Assembly: GCA_021401465.1 (NCBI GenBank)
Contig: JADDMT010000022.1
Location: 1-64,000, forward strand
DNA: 64,000 nucleotides
Direction: 5' to 3'
From: Teratosphaeria epicoccoides
Lineage: Eukaryota > Ascomycota > Dothideomycetes > Mycosphaerellales > Teratosphaeriaceae
Program-made: the position numbers and the translations under genes
Shown here: positions 42,729 through 54,378 of the stretch, piece after piece
Position numbering within the stretch: position 1 is the stretch's first letter
How the letters are laid out: each line of letters starts with the position of its first letter
The notes under the pieces: model-generated
What the model was told of the DNA's origin: nothing
What the model saw: only the letters and a program-made list of their open reading frames with translations
The model's database searches: none

Positions 42729-43848
42729 TGCGGTCAGGGAGTGATGTCGCCGTGAAGAACGTGGTAGAAGCGAGTTTCGGTGGGCGAAAAATCTGCAGTT
42801 CCGTGTAAGCTCTTGCTTCGGCAAGTGAGCTTCATGTGATGAGGAATGGGCGCTTCACCTTCCACTGTTCCGGAATCGCAGCTGATTAGCGGCACGAAGG
42901 TGCCAATTCGTTTGCCGGTGGCTGTTCTGCTTTCACGGTGGGGAGTTGGATATGCATGTTGTTATTTCAATAGAAAGGAGCAACAGCTCACCCGGGGTCT
43001 TGCAGATATGGGTAGGTGCGTCGTGGTCTGACTAATTGCGCTGGGAGCAATTACACCTTACGACACGAGTGCCTCACCGTTTATTTACATGGAGGGCGCG
43101 TCTCTACACTCGACTGCTGGCTGCCCGCGCCCCATCATCACAAGGGAGCAGCAAGACCCCAAAACATCTGCCTCACCATTCGCCTCGTGAAAGGCGCCTT
43201 CATCTAACAGGTCGCATCAACGAGGTGAGGCGTTGCCTGGAGAGCTGTCCAAACTCCACCATAGCAAACGCCTAAACGCGCCTTCCGTCTGTATTTGTGC
43301 ATGTTGCCGCTTTCCGCGCATGGCGCCACGAGCCGTTTGGGAAAGCACCATGCAGAATCTTGAAGTCCGGAATCTATGCCGCAGACATTGTTGAGAGCAC
43401 GCCCCTGAGGCGCGATGCGTATGAGCAGATGAGAGTAGTGAGAGAAGTCGTGTTTCTACTCGATCGGGGTCTATCTGCATAGATGCGGCTCTGCGGGCCA
43501 CTCCCGCAACTCAACCGGCCAGGTTTCGGCCTCAGGCGATGAAGATCAAGGGATGTCTTGGATCGCAACTGCAATTGCACGGACTGCGCGCTCAGTCAAG
43601 GCACACAGAACTTCGTATGGGCATCGAGAATAGGGGTGGTAAAGGCTAGGTCGTCGAGAGTGGGCACTCATGCTGCTGCGAAGCCTCAAGCGACGGAGAA
43701 GAGAAATATCGAGAGATTCACTCGGACCTGGCTGAGATACTGGGCATACAAAAGCACATGTAAATATTGGCCAGTCCAGCTTTACTGAACTGCAGTCCGT
43801 GCAACCCAAGAGTTACCTGCAAATCGCAACAAGGACGCGTCCTGTGAT
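42729..43848. other. Intergenic, no gene seen
   Basis: This is the divergent promoter space between the helicase and SPT8, about 1.1 kb. No open frame with coding character was found. Confidence 0.55.
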
Positions 43849-45945
43849 ATGGCCGACTTCGACGATGCAGATCCGACAGCGGAAGACGAGTTTGAGGATC
43901 AGGACGAGGAGATGGAAGATGCAAATGAAGCAGATCAAGATGCGGATCCGGACCAAGATCAAGACGACGATCAAGGGGATGAGGACGACGATGACGATGA
44001 CGATAACGATGACGAAGAGGACGAAGAAGTCGAGGATAAAGATCCGCCAGACTCTCCGTCGCAGCCAACAACAATACGCGTATCTCAACGGACCCCAACC
44101 AGAGACGGCCAGCCCGAGAACCTTGCGGTCGTCCTTACGTCGCCCTCGCCGCGACAACAATCAGACGCACCCGGCATTGTGGCTTCATGGATACCGCCAG
44201 TCCGGAAAGAAGCCCTTACAGCCCAGGCATATGACATTGTGCCAACCATGGCAGCTCCCCAAAGCACGAGCATCAATGCAATATGCGCGACACTTGACAT
44301 GCGCTGGGTCTTCTCTGGAGGTACCGACGGCTACGTGAGGATGTACAACTGGGTGGAAACAGCGAATGGGAAGGTGCCGCTTACCGTTGCCCAGAAACAT
44401 CCGTTCGTCGATTCTGTGATGAAGGCCGGGAGCTTGACGACGTATTGGGAGAATGAGGAGCGAAGTGCGCCCCGAACGCCAAGTAAGAATGAAGAGGATG
44501 GAAAGTGGACAAGTCCGGTGTACAGCTTGGCATGTCATCGAGAAGCACTGTGGCTGCTAAGTGGAACCGAGGGAGGTGGCATCAACCTGCAGACCTGTCG
44601 GCATTCGGCAGGGCACATCATCACAACGCTCAAGGAGCACACATCGGCAGTTTCTGTCTTGAATTTAGCACAAGATGAGACAACAGTGTTGAGCGGCAGC
44701 TGGGACAAAAACATTCACGATTGGGATCTCAACACCGGCAAAGTCAAGCGCTCGTTCCGTGGGTCGGGAGGTCAGATCAGTGCCGTGGAGACACGACCCA
44801 CGTCCCACATCCCAGTGCCGGAGGTCAGCGAGACACTCCCGGAGTTTAGTGACACCTTCTTCGGCAACAACTCGGATCGCCCGCGTGCGAATGGCTCCTT
44901 GAGCAATGGCTTTGACGCCAGACATGCTTCTGGCTCCGATCAAGATGCTGTTGGCTCGCCCGACGGCAGTCTTTTCGGCGAGAACGACCACGGCTCCCTA
45001 TTTGGTGAAGACAATGCTGGTGTTGGTGGCAGCAATGCTTTCGGCGACGATGATGAGCTGACGCAAGCCCTGGCCAATGGCTTACAGGACGATACGCAAG
45101 ATGCACCAGGGGAGGACGACGTAGACATCGGCGGCATGGGCACTGGTGGACCCGTGCAGCCACCCAATAGCAGCACCGAGAACTCAGGCGCACAAGCCAT
45201 TGTTGAAACCATTCCAGAATTCGAGATCGACGGCGACGCAGCACCTTCGACCGTAGATGATACCGATCATGGTCCTACAGCCAATGGTCTCCCTCACGCG
45301 GCGGAAGAGCCCCTCACCGCACCACCTACGAACGAGACCTCGTCTCTGTCCGCCTCGGACCTCTCACCTCAATCAGAGTCCACCTTCCTCTCTGCTGCTA
45401 TCAACGGCGGCTTGCGCGTCTGGGATAAACGCATTGCCTCACCCATCGCCACGCTGACTCCGTACGGCAACACGCCGCCATGGTGTACAGGCGCATGCTG
45501 GAGTCCTGACGGCAACTCTTTCTACGTCGGCAGGCGCAACAACATGGTAGAGGAATTCAACATTCACAAAATGGGCTCCTCGCGAAACGAGCCGCATCGG
45601 CAATTCAAGTTCCAGGCTGGCTCTGGCGCAGTTTATGCCGTAAGACCTATGCCTAATGGTAGACACCTCATCTGCGCATCGCAAGATATTTTGCGGATCT
45701 ACGATCTGCAGCACAGTGCTGCTGGAGGCGATCCGAATACCACTTCCAGGAAGAACACGAGTGCGACGCCGTTCACGATCGTGCCGGGCCATCGTGGCGG
45801 TGTCATTAGCGCAGTGTATATGGATCCAACGTGTCGATTCATGTTGTCTGCGGCCGGGAACAGGGGTTGGGAAGGTGCGAGTACGGAGGTGTTGCTCGGA
45901 TATGAGGTTGGCGTGTTGGATGAAGAAGGACGGTGGCACAGGTAG
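43849..45945 (+). CDS. SPT8: SAGA complex subunit Spt8
   Basis: A single exon encodes 698 residues from an ATG in the context GATATGGCC. Spt8 is a WD40 subunit of the SAGA co-activator that contacts TBP. The N-terminus is extremely acidic (Asp/Glu runs to about residue 68). Spt8-specific blocks are SINAICATLDMRWVFSGGTD, YVRMYNWVETANGK, HPFVDSVMKAGSL and SPVYSLACHREALWLLSGTE. Canonical WD blades follow, such as HTSAVSVLNLAQDETTVLSG with SWDKNIHDWDLNTG. A ~150-residue disordered loop rich in Asp, Gly and Asn interrupts the propeller before the last blades. Recognition is confident. Confidence 0.95.
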   Translation: MADFDDADPTAEDEFEDQDEEMEDANEADQDADPDQDQDDDQGDEDDDDDDDNDDEEDEEVEDKDPPDSPSQPTTIRVSQRTPTRDGQPENLAVVLTSPSPRQQSDAPGIVASWIPPVRKEALTAQAYDIVPTMAAPQSTSINAICATLDMRWVFSGGTDGYVRMYNWVETANGKVPLTVAQKHPFVDSVMKAGSLTTYWENEERSAPRTPSKNEEDGKWTSPVYSLACHREALWLLSGTEGGGINLQTCRHSAGHIITTLKEHTSAVSVLNLAQDETTVLSGSWDKNIHDWDLNTGKVKRSFRGSGGQISAVETRPTSHIPVPEVSETLPEFSDTFFGNNSDRPRANGSLSNGFDARHASGSDQDAVGSPDGSLFGENDHGSLFGEDNAGVGGSNAFGDDDELTQALANGLQDDTQDAPGEDDVDIGGMGTGGPVQPPNSSTENSGAQAIVETIPEFEIDGDAAPSTVDDTDHGPTANGLPHAAEEPLTAPPTNETSSLSASDLSPQSESTFLSAAINGGLRVWDKRIASPIATLTPYGNTPPWCTGACWSPDGNSFYVGRRNNMVEEFNIHKMGSSRNEPHRQFKFQAGSGAVYAVRPMPNGRHLICASQDILRIYDLQHSAAGGDPNTTSRKNTSATPFTIVPGHRGGVISAVYMDPTCRFMLSAAGNRGWEGASTEVLLGYEVGVLDEEGRWHR

Positions 45946-46413
45946 AGTTGCTTAGAAGCACCGATGGGAATGGGTGTATTGATACCCTTTGTGGAAAACA
46001 CCTGGCTTGCAAGCGTTCGAGCATATCGTTACCTGGTCCTAATACTCAAAGACTGGATGTCGTACTTACCGTCATAAAGCGCTGCCCTGGAAAGCCTGAG
46101 CGCCTATGGCTACTGGGGATCTCCACAACACCGCACGTTCCAATCACCATATATACTTTGCGGCGACGTGTGCTTCGGCGCGCCTGGGGATGGCAATCCC
46201 ACGTAGGTGATCGCGGCTCAAGCCTGGTACACCCCATCGATCCAACGACTGAAAGTATATTTGCATGCAGTTATGTGGCGCAGTGACGCTGCGGGAGCAA
46301 TGGAGAATTCGCCGTTGTCCTACATATGCAGCACATCCATTTCTTTGCCTTTTGACGCAATACATGTTTGATTCTGTATCTCACGGAGACTGTCTTGGCG
46401 AGGCTTCTGAACC
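45946..46413. other. Intergenic, no gene seen
   Basis: This is the 3' flank of SPT8 and the 5' flank of the broken surface-protein gene. No gene is seen. Confidence 0.55.
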
Positions 46414-49032
46414 ATGCAATCGTGGACCGCGCTTGTTCTCGCGCTGAGCAATTCGACAATAGTTGAGGGTAGTCCTTCGAGAGATGGGAATGGAACAAAT
46501 GCAGCCTCCGCTACCTCGTCGCCATTTCCAGGTCTGTTTTGAATGGTGCGTTTTCGATCTCCGAAACTTCGGCCGTGTACATCTACAGTGTAGCTACCGT
46601 CACCTTCACCTGTACCAGATCCAGTCACAAATTTGCAACAGCCACGACGAGCGCCCAGGCAGGAACAGCGCTTTTGCGCTCGCAGCAATCCGGGAGTGTC
46701 CCCAACTTAGCAGCCCTTGAAAACAGCTCCATCGACTCTAATGGTAGCTGCTTTGACGAGTACACATCGTTCAACCAGAAGTATCTTACTGCTCACCGTG
46801 GGTGCGGAGTGTGGAATGGCCGACAATGGTGCATAGAGAACAACACTGACTACTGCCAATCGATCTGGACTTCTTGGATAGCCCACCAAGTTGAGCCGCT
46901 CAAGCCACCCTCTTCTGCAAAGGCTGACTATCCCGTGCTCTGCTCGTCCACATCTATAGGCGGAAGTCAATGCGACGCCCTCATCTCCACTTTCATGTCC
47001 GACGCTGAGGAGTTTGAGGGGACCGAATTGGGTCAAGCTGGAAACCGACAAACAATAATCCATAGGAGCGGCAGCCAATTCGCAACTACTTACTGGCCGT
47101 CAAAAAGTCCGTTGGCATCCGGTTGCACGCTTGGGTGCGCTGATTGTGGTGTGACAGGCGGCACCGTTCAGTTAATATATTGAGATCCTCGTAAAACGTA
47201 TCAGAACCATACGCTCATCGCCATTACGCCAAATGTCACAGGTGCACCGAAGACAGCGATAGTAGAGGGAGTGACCCTCACCAGTTCGACCGTATATGTT
47301 TCCTTTGACAGCCTGTACGCGCAGAATTCCTGCGGTGAACTTGGCAAGACGTTCAGGAACAAGGTCGTGGCAATCACCACTTCTGCGACGTTATCAAGTC
47401 TCGCGGGCTGGGGTAAGTTTAACAATCTGGCATGTCCGGCTTCTTTCAACTTTACGGATCTTCATGTCTCGCCAGTGCCCTGTAGCATATCCGCAAGGCT
47501 GAACTGGTGCTGTCGCAGCATCCTCCCCCGCTCAGGCACAAGCCGAGCTGACTGGCAATACTAACAACATCACCTCTACCTGTTACAGTATGCTATACGC
47601 TCCTACATTATCGATACCGCAAGAACTGCTAACACTAGATTCTGACTGGACTTCTTGCCTGGGTGGCTTGACAGCAGTATGGTCCGCCTACAGCGCTCAC
47701 CGGTGTCACCATCGAGGCTACAATGACCCTTCCATCGCAGAAAGGCTCGACGAGCAGGACTGAAACTTCGACGACGCAAGGAGCATTGCCGGCATCTGCT
47801 CTGATCACACTAACGGTATCACCCGCCGCAAGCTCACAGGACCCGCAGACAGCAGCATTTACACAGGCTGGCACGGAAGGACAGGGCAACGCTTTAGGCT
47901 CTGAAGCTGGTCGAATACAATCGCTAGCCCCAGGTGGTGACAGCACGGATTCCTCTGCTGCAGAACTTGCGTCCGCCGGTCAGGGCGGCCATAGTGATCG
48001 AGCACACTCAAGCACTGCAGGGATCGATCAAGCTGCAGAACCATGGCCTACTGATGGCCTACTGATGGCAGCGATGCAATTTTCGCAGGAGACAGTTCGA
48101 CGCGGGTACTATTTGCGAGCAGCGCCGCTCTGGACACAGGCAATGACCCATCGGTCAGCGCGTCTGCAGCTGATGGTCTACGCTCAATTTCCTCCTTTAG
48201 CTACGTCCCGCAAGGTGCAGCGTCGGCGCCGATCGACTCCTCCAATAGCGGGAGTTCCAGTGGCATTATCGCGATCACCAATACCGAATATACCAGTCTT
48301 CTCCCGAAGCTTGCGCCAGGAGGATCGACATTCACGGTTGATGGAGAAGGCGCGACGATCGCCGAGCAAATTCTCACGTACGCATCAGGGAGCGTTGTGC
48401 CAGGGACGCAAATGGTGCCATCCCCGCCGGATTCGGCTGTGGACGATGGCGCGCAGGCGATCGCGACCGCATCAGATTAGGCTTTGACAGTAGTGAGGGA
48501 CCCTACACACGTTGGTGTCGTTGTTCTTGGCGGTACAACCTTAAGTGCAGATGGTGCAGATGTCACAATGTCGAATGGAGAAATAGTGTGCCTCTTTGCC
48601 AGTGGTATTGGAGAAGGAAGGGCGACGTATCCATCCACGACGGCTTCCTTGGCGGCTATTCAACATGATACAACGATCTCAGCAAAGCCTGCGGTCGCAA
48701 TAATCACCGATTGTAGCGCAACGTTTGCTGCGATTAGAGGGTCGATAGCTGTTCATTTAGCCATTCTGAATCGAACGACGTTGATACAAGGTGGTGCAGC
48801 ACTGACATTGTCGGACGGTGATGTGTTGAACCTTGGCTCTAATGGTCTTGTGACAGAAAGTGGCACAACTGGGTCTTCAACGTGCTCTGGCCCGATGTCA
48901 GCCAGTGCGAGCCATTTCTCCAGAGTGACTTGTTCAGCTGCTAGTAGCAGCGAAGCTGCGGCAACTGCTACGGCGAAAAGCGGCGACGGGGTCTCTCAAC
49001 TGGTGCGTTGGGTCATATTGGTGGGACATTGA
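46414..49032 (+). pseudogene. Broken gene for a large secreted, Ser/Thr/Gly-rich surface protein
   Basis: The locus opens with a signal-peptide-like MQSWTALVLALSNSTIVEG. A plausible intron (46532-46641) leads into a Cys-containing ectodomain with SCFDEYTSFNQKYL and CGVWNGRQWCIENN. A TGA at 47181-47183 follows VQLIY, after which the same frame stays open with family-like text (TVYVSFDSLYAQNSCGELG). Further on the sense frame changes near 47490 and again near 47680, passes a TAG at 48478-48480, and later shows surface-protein repeats such as VVVLGGTTLSADGADVTMSNG, resembling the 'GGPAVTIDG' repeats of fungal wall proteins. The C-terminus is Ser/Ala-rich then hydrophobic, like a GPI signal. Several independent lesions mark it as a pseudogene. 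Confidence 0.7.
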
Positions 49033-50061
49033 TCTGAGGAAATTGGTTTTATCCTTCTCCTCATTGACGTCCGTCACACGTGACGACGGCATCAGACTTA
49101 TTAGTGGGCGAGGCACAGCTTTTGCCCAGCGTCGTCTGGCGGTTGCAGTTACCAGCGGCTTTGTATGACTCGCCTCGATCCAACGTTTGAGATAGGATTG
49201 TAGATGTTATTTCAGCATCTACTGTTTGTTCTGCACGAAATTAGCGCTCTGCCTGCACTTAATCCCAAAAGTCTTACTCATTCGCCAAGAGTAGTACATC
49301 ATTGGTCTCAGGCTTGCCTTGTCAAGACTTCATCAGCGATTGCAGCCATGAGCGTGTCTGGAGTGTCGAGAACGTCTTGCGCCAAAGAAACACGATCATG
49401 AAACCATCGACTCACATCCTGCACTGTCAAGGAATCATGAGACTAGGTACGGAGCCCCTGGGTTCAGCCTTGACCTGACGTACTCGCCGCTGTGCCGGGA
49501 GTACAGGGTATAACATGTTAAACATCACGGATTGACAGGTGTCAGTTGATGAACGAGGAGAAGCTGTCCACGTGGCTGAACGGAAGTGACACGCAGCATA
49601 CCGCAGCTACGCGGTGTCTGTCATCAAATATAAAATGATTTCAAGAATCCCTGCATTTTCTGAGTACAAGTTGTCATTGCCTTGTGTCGGCATGGGCAAA
49701 GCGAGAGCGATGGACGGAGGTGTGTTTATTGTTGCACGTTATATTCCACAAGGCACGTGTGGGGTCAGCATCCGTGTTAAGCACCGACCAGCCATGCACA
49801 TGAGATCAGAAGGAGGGCGTTTACAGTGGCGCGGGCACTCGAGGCCTGGGCCTAATTTTCGTAATCAGAGGTATCAGAGCGAGCAGTGTATGCCACCTTA
49901 CCCTAACGTCATAGGATGGCAAATGCATCATGATCGCAAAGCTCAAATTGTTGCAATCTTCCTAGCACTGCAAACTTCCAGAGCTTGTCCAAGCTATCCC
50001 TTGTCCGGACTATCCTTAATCTATCGCATGGCCGTCGATCAACGAAAGTCTCGCGATGCAC
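49033..50061. other. Intergenic, no gene seen
   Basis: About 1 kb between the surface-protein pseudogene and the small secreted protein. I see no supportable feature. Confidence 0.5.
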
Positions 50062-50573
50062 TCATTTGCAGCTGTCACTGCCAGCAATGAACTGGCCATC
50101 ACTGTTCTCGCAACCACACTCGCCAGTCTGTGAGTCTTTGATGCAGCCAGTACCGGGACCATGCTTGTCATTGCCGTCGTTAGTCCAGAAGAAGACCCAG
50201 GAGTCATCATCATGCTCGAACTCAGTCGGCACCGAGCAACAGTATGCGTAGCAGGTGCCTTGACAACGGATTATTCATCAGCAACCTTGCCGTTGACAAT
50301 GCTGATCCCAGACTCTGGTTAAGACTTACCATACGGAGCACCGTGATTTTTGTCCTTGCTGTGGTCGACTACGAAGACGGCGTATGTCTGTTTTTCATGT
50401 GTGCGAGTATTGTGACCGCACTCAGCGGCTTGGATATCGTCGCTCTTCTTGGTTTCCGAGCAGGCGTTCTTGGTGGGTTTCTTGCCTTTGGAGTTCGAAT
50501 GAGCCGGAGCAAGGGTGGCTGTTGCGGTGCACGCCAGCGTGAGCGCAACAGCGAGTGAGAAGGAGAAGTGCAT
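50062..50573 (-). CDS. Small secreted cysteine-rich protein, effector-like
   Basis: Exons 50573-50330 and 50258-50062 with a 71-base intron (GTAAGT...TCAAG) encode 146 residues. A clear signal peptide (MHFSFSLAVALTLACTATAT) precedes a mature chain with nine cysteines, including a C-x3-CC group just after the splice junction (TCYAYCC) and ECGC near the end (GECGCENSDGQFIAG). The mature N-terminal part is Lys/Ser-rich. No family is recognised. Size, secretion and cysteine content match the definition of candidate effectors or secreted defence-type proteins. Both exons read cleanly while the neighbouring secreted-protein genes are broken, which argues that this one is under selection. Confidence 0.75.
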
Positions 50574-51090
50574 GATGTCTTCTAATCTTGTGTGCGAGAT
50601 AATGATTATAATGACGGTTCGAAGGAATGCGAGTGCTGATGCTGTGGTAGGTCACCAAAAGCAAAAGGAATGTCTTTTTGTGATTTGGCCTCTCCTTCTG
50701 AGATGTGCTCGAGCCTTTCTATAAGTATTGGCCTGCTCAGCTGAGGGTCATATCAGGATCACGTGGATTCGTAAAGTGATGCAATGCCCGGATTGAAGCT
50801 TCACGGTCGAGCTGTTACCGATCTTAAGCCTTAGACAATAGTGATACACTCGCCTCTTGGCACTCATGGCATTCCTAGTCTGTTTCGTTCCACAATGAGA
50901 CTTCTCGCAGTCATCTCACCAGATTGTCAGACCCACCGCCAGGGTGACATGTCAAGTCTGACCGACGGCGGGCATAGTAACAGGAGGACTGTATGACTCT
51001 GACTGCGTGCTTCACTGTATCACAGTAACTTGACCGACTGTCGCCTACCGCTTGACCAAGCAGCCATGAGCAAGCAGTAACGAGATTCGC
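50574..51090. other. Intergenic, no gene seen
   Basis: This is the promoter side of the small secreted protein gene and the 3' flank of the SGNH-hydrolase pseudogene. No gene is seen. Confidence 0.5.
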
Positions 51091-52039
51091 CTACGAAGAT
51101 CGAATTGCTGCTGCCAACCTTCCAGCAATCGCAGTGTGGGGGTCGAGGTTCGGGTGATATGGCGTCTGCTTCTTGAACACCATAATGAATGAGAAACCGA
51201 TCACGCAGGGCTCCTTGGACCCAAGTGCATGATCGTCACTCCACTCCGCAACAGGGACAAGCTCCACAAAGTCCAGTCTTGCCTTGGCTGCATTCTCGTA
51301 TGCATGATCGAGAAGTTATTCCACGTCGCCGGTGGTAGGAAATGGACTGCCAGCTCAGAGGCACATCTGCACCTGGACGTGACAACGGTCCGAAAACACA
51401 CGGATATTGGACCAGGAAGATCTTTGGCTGCAGAGCTTTTTGGCGGGTTGCATCGAGCACTTCAATGAACCTCCTGGTCAGCTGGTCATGGGTTAGCTCC
51501 ATGCCAGGATGCGGAGCCCACCTGCTGAGCATCCATCGAAGGGGCCATGGCATGGATGCCCGCAATGAGTCGAAGATCATACCTCCTGAGTATCCAAGGT
51601 CGTTGCCTCCACCAGTCAATGTGAGGCCATCTGCATGGATGGCAACTCGTCTAGCTGCGGCGGGAAGACTTGAGGACGGAAAGTGACCACTTGAGGCTCG
51701 CGAAGGACATTCAGCAGCGTCGCGCCAGTCTCCAGATACTGTCAAGTCCGTGAATTCTGCGTCTAGCGCTTCGCTGAGTTAATGAGCGTAGTTCCTGCCT
51801 GAGCGTCTCGCTGCGGGCTCAACCTGAGGCTCGATATCGGGTCCGGCGGTGAATGATGAGCCCAAAGCAACAATGCGAACACGTGTCAAGTCAGATTGGC
51901 ACTCTGCCTGAAACCATGCCTGAAACAACGGTGGTGTCAACCTGTATTGGAGTGTCCGCGCAAGGATGTTGCTGTCGTGCCGCGTGCGATGTAGAGCACG
52001 GGTGTTATGGTACGGTGTATTGTGTTTAACAACGGGCAT
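51091..52039 (-). pseudogene. Broken SGNH/GDSL-type hydrolase gene
   Basis: From the ATG at 52039 the frame reaches block I, IVALGSSFTAGPDIEP (catalytic Ser context), then stops at TAA (51779-51781) right after RSGRNYAH, while the same frame continues LSEALDAEFTDLTVSG. The sense frame next shifts by one over GATLLNVLREPQVVTF to FPPQLDEL and shifts back to reach block III, LTLTGGGNDLGYSGGM. The family C-terminus is legible in another frame near 51200-51100 (EPCVIGFSF, then TPYHPNLDPHTAIAGRLAA). At least one nonsense and several frame changes show the gene is dead. It would have encoded an extracellular-type esterase or lipase of the SGNH fold. Confidence 0.75.
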
Positions 52040-53161
52040 TGGGCGAACTTGGGCCTTGGCATGTAAGGAACCTTGGCGACTGTCGAACCAACATGAAATC
52101 TAGAAAATTTCGAAGTGCTTCACTGCTTCCTGGCTCTTTTTCTGTCTCTTACACGCATACATATAGCAACACGTCGCCTACGTCGTCTACTATTTATGCT
52201 CGCGCTGGGCGCGCGCTCAAGCGTGACCGAAGTCCGACACAACAAGATTTTGCTCATCAGACTTGCTCCTAGGTGGAAAACCACAGGGCCAGGCAAATGT
52301 GGGCTTCTCGATTAAGATCAGCCCTCAATGATGGATGCCCGCTAGATACAGTCGGTCTTCGTTGAGGTGCAAGAGGCCGTTCGTAGCGCCGGGTTCCGGC
52401 TTCTCTCTAAGGTGTTTTTTTAACTTGATTCTGATCGCCGTCGTCTAGCTCACGTCTTATTAGACTAGCGCTCAAGAACGGGCGCTTGCACATCAACAAA
52501 TACCGACATTACGTATCATGAGTCATGATAAGGCTTTTACTCTGTTCAAGGTCCACGTCGACCTTATTCAGCATCTAGAGCAAGGTCGCTCTTGCCGAAT
52601 GGAGTCATGGTGTATGTTGGATGGGGATACCTTGGTACCTGGAGGACAGCGCGAGCCGGGAGCATGAATGCGGCGGTTGTTTCTGAAACGCGCAGCTCGA
52701 CTGATTGGCCACAAGGAAAGGAGAATGGAACCAATCACATGCTCGCCTTTGAACAAAAGTGCTGACAATGCGCTTGCCAACCCGCTCTCACCTGCGCAGG
52801 ACTGCAGATGCATGCGAACGCTGCAGCGCCCTCGACAATCTGTTCGCTGTTGCGGCTGGGTGCAGTAGGATCACCAAAATGCTCGACGAAAGGATGGAAT
52901 ATCGGAACACCTCCTGGCCGTGAGTATAGATCTTGTAGGCCAAGCTTACCATCTCGCCTAGGTGCTTGTCTAAACGACATTTCTTTGATGCGGTTTCTTT
53001 TCTTGCAATATCCCCCACAAGCCGGCTTCATCTGGTGCAGCCTTCCTTACTCTCTTTCTGATCGATTGATCGATCTCGTCACTCATTTCAGCGCAACGTT
53101 GCCAACGCACGAGAGCTAGTCTGCAATATTACGGGCCTCAAGAAGCAGGCTACTTCTCAGA
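52040..53161. other. Intergenic, possible remnants
   Basis: About 1.1 kb between the SGNH pseudogene and the GH128 locus. Short overlapping minus-strand frames around 52570-53030 have no recognisable domain. No gene is supported. Confidence 0.5.
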
Positions 53162-54378
53162 ATGACGATGCAGTACGCCTTGATACTCGCCGCCGCCGCC
53201 ATTGCACAGACTCACGAGCATAAACACGAGAACCACCACAAACGCGACATTAAGATCGTGACGGCTTACGATATTGAATATGTCACCGAACTTGTTACAG
53301 TCACTGCCGGCGTGGAGCCTAGTACCTACTCTGCGCCTGCCAGCACTTCTACCTCGTCAACAACAACTGATGCAGACATCCCGACGTCAAGCGTATACAG
53401 TAGTCCGAGCTTCTCCAGCGTTCAGACAAATACTTTTGCAACCTCTTACTCCAGTGTAGCTGCTGTAGCCTACGTCGCCACATTTTTCTCATCAGACGCC
53501 TACGTTGCCACATCTTTCTCGTCAGATGCATACTCTAGCAGCGCCACAACCTCTTCAGCACCATCTTCTTATAGCTTCAGTAGCTTATCGTCTGGAATCA
53601 GCACCAGCAACCTGACACCCAACGGCAAGAAGGCCGGCCTTTCGGGCTTCGAGGGTTGCCAGGAGATCTCTGCATTCCAACTGTTGGCACCGCATATCGG
53701 CTGGTACTCCGACTACACTCCCAACCCGTCTGATGTGCAGGGCGTCAAGGGTATTGGCATGCTTTGGGTGGCTCGGGTTCATCTTGCGGCGGCACTGAGA
53801 CTACGCGTCTGAACACATTCGACTCCATGATTTCTGCCAATACAGTTCCAGAGATCATGTTCGGCTTCTACGAGCCCGATTGTTATTGCCCGGTTTCGGC
53901 CCAAATGTCCATCTCCGCTGCTGCTTCCGACTGGAACTCGCTGATCGCGCCGCTAAAGCAAAAGGGCACAATCCTGGGCTCGCCAAGCCTGTGCACGCAG
54001 TACAACGAGCACTTCTTTGGTGATTTCAAGATGGGCATCAGCACCGATTGGGATGTTACTAGTATCCATGTCAATAAGCCCAGCCTCGCTGAGGCTCAGA
54101 AGGATGTTGAGTACTACTACAACACCTACGGCAAGCCAATCTGGGTCAGTGAATTTGCCTGTGTTAACGATCAGCCCTCCTGGAGCCCTTGCACCGACCA
54201 GACCCAGATCGACACGTTTATCAACGATGTCGTGAACTACTTCCAAAACAATCCAAACGTGGTAGCCTACGGACCAAGCAACGGCAATGGTCTAGGCAGT
54301 GTCTGGCCTTTGACGGATAGCAGTGGTGCTTTGACGCACTCTGGGCAGACCTACTTGAGTGCTATCCAGAATGTTTGA
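53162..54378 (+). pseudogene. GH128 (Asl1-like) glycoside hydrolase with one frameshift
   Basis: The first frame encodes a signal peptide (MTMQYALILAAAAIAQTHEH), a His-rich pro-segment ending in a Kex2-like KR, a long Ser/Thr-rich linker, and the start of the catalytic domain (FQLLAPHIGWYSDYTPN). At a GGG run near 53766 the frame breaks; the next frame continues at once with GGSGSSCGG and the rest of the barrel. The catalytic Glu residues are in FGFYEPDCYC and WVSEFACVND, and a C-terminal DSSGALTHSGQTYLSAI ends the domain. GH128 enzymes cut beta-1,3-glucan in fungal walls. One missing base explains everything, so this is either a very recent pseudogene or a sequencing error. No intron with GT-AG ends explains it. 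Confidence 0.82.

Noticed and set aside
47723..48487. 254-codon frame treated as a gene of its own
   Set aside because: Only its first part matches the surface-protein family; the remainder is Arg-rich out-of-frame sequence of the same pseudogene.
46414..54378. Reading the broken secreted-protein genes as a transposon or biosynthetic cluster
   Set aside because: No transposase, reverse transcriptase, terminal repeat or biosynthetic core enzyme is present; the loci are unrelated single genes.
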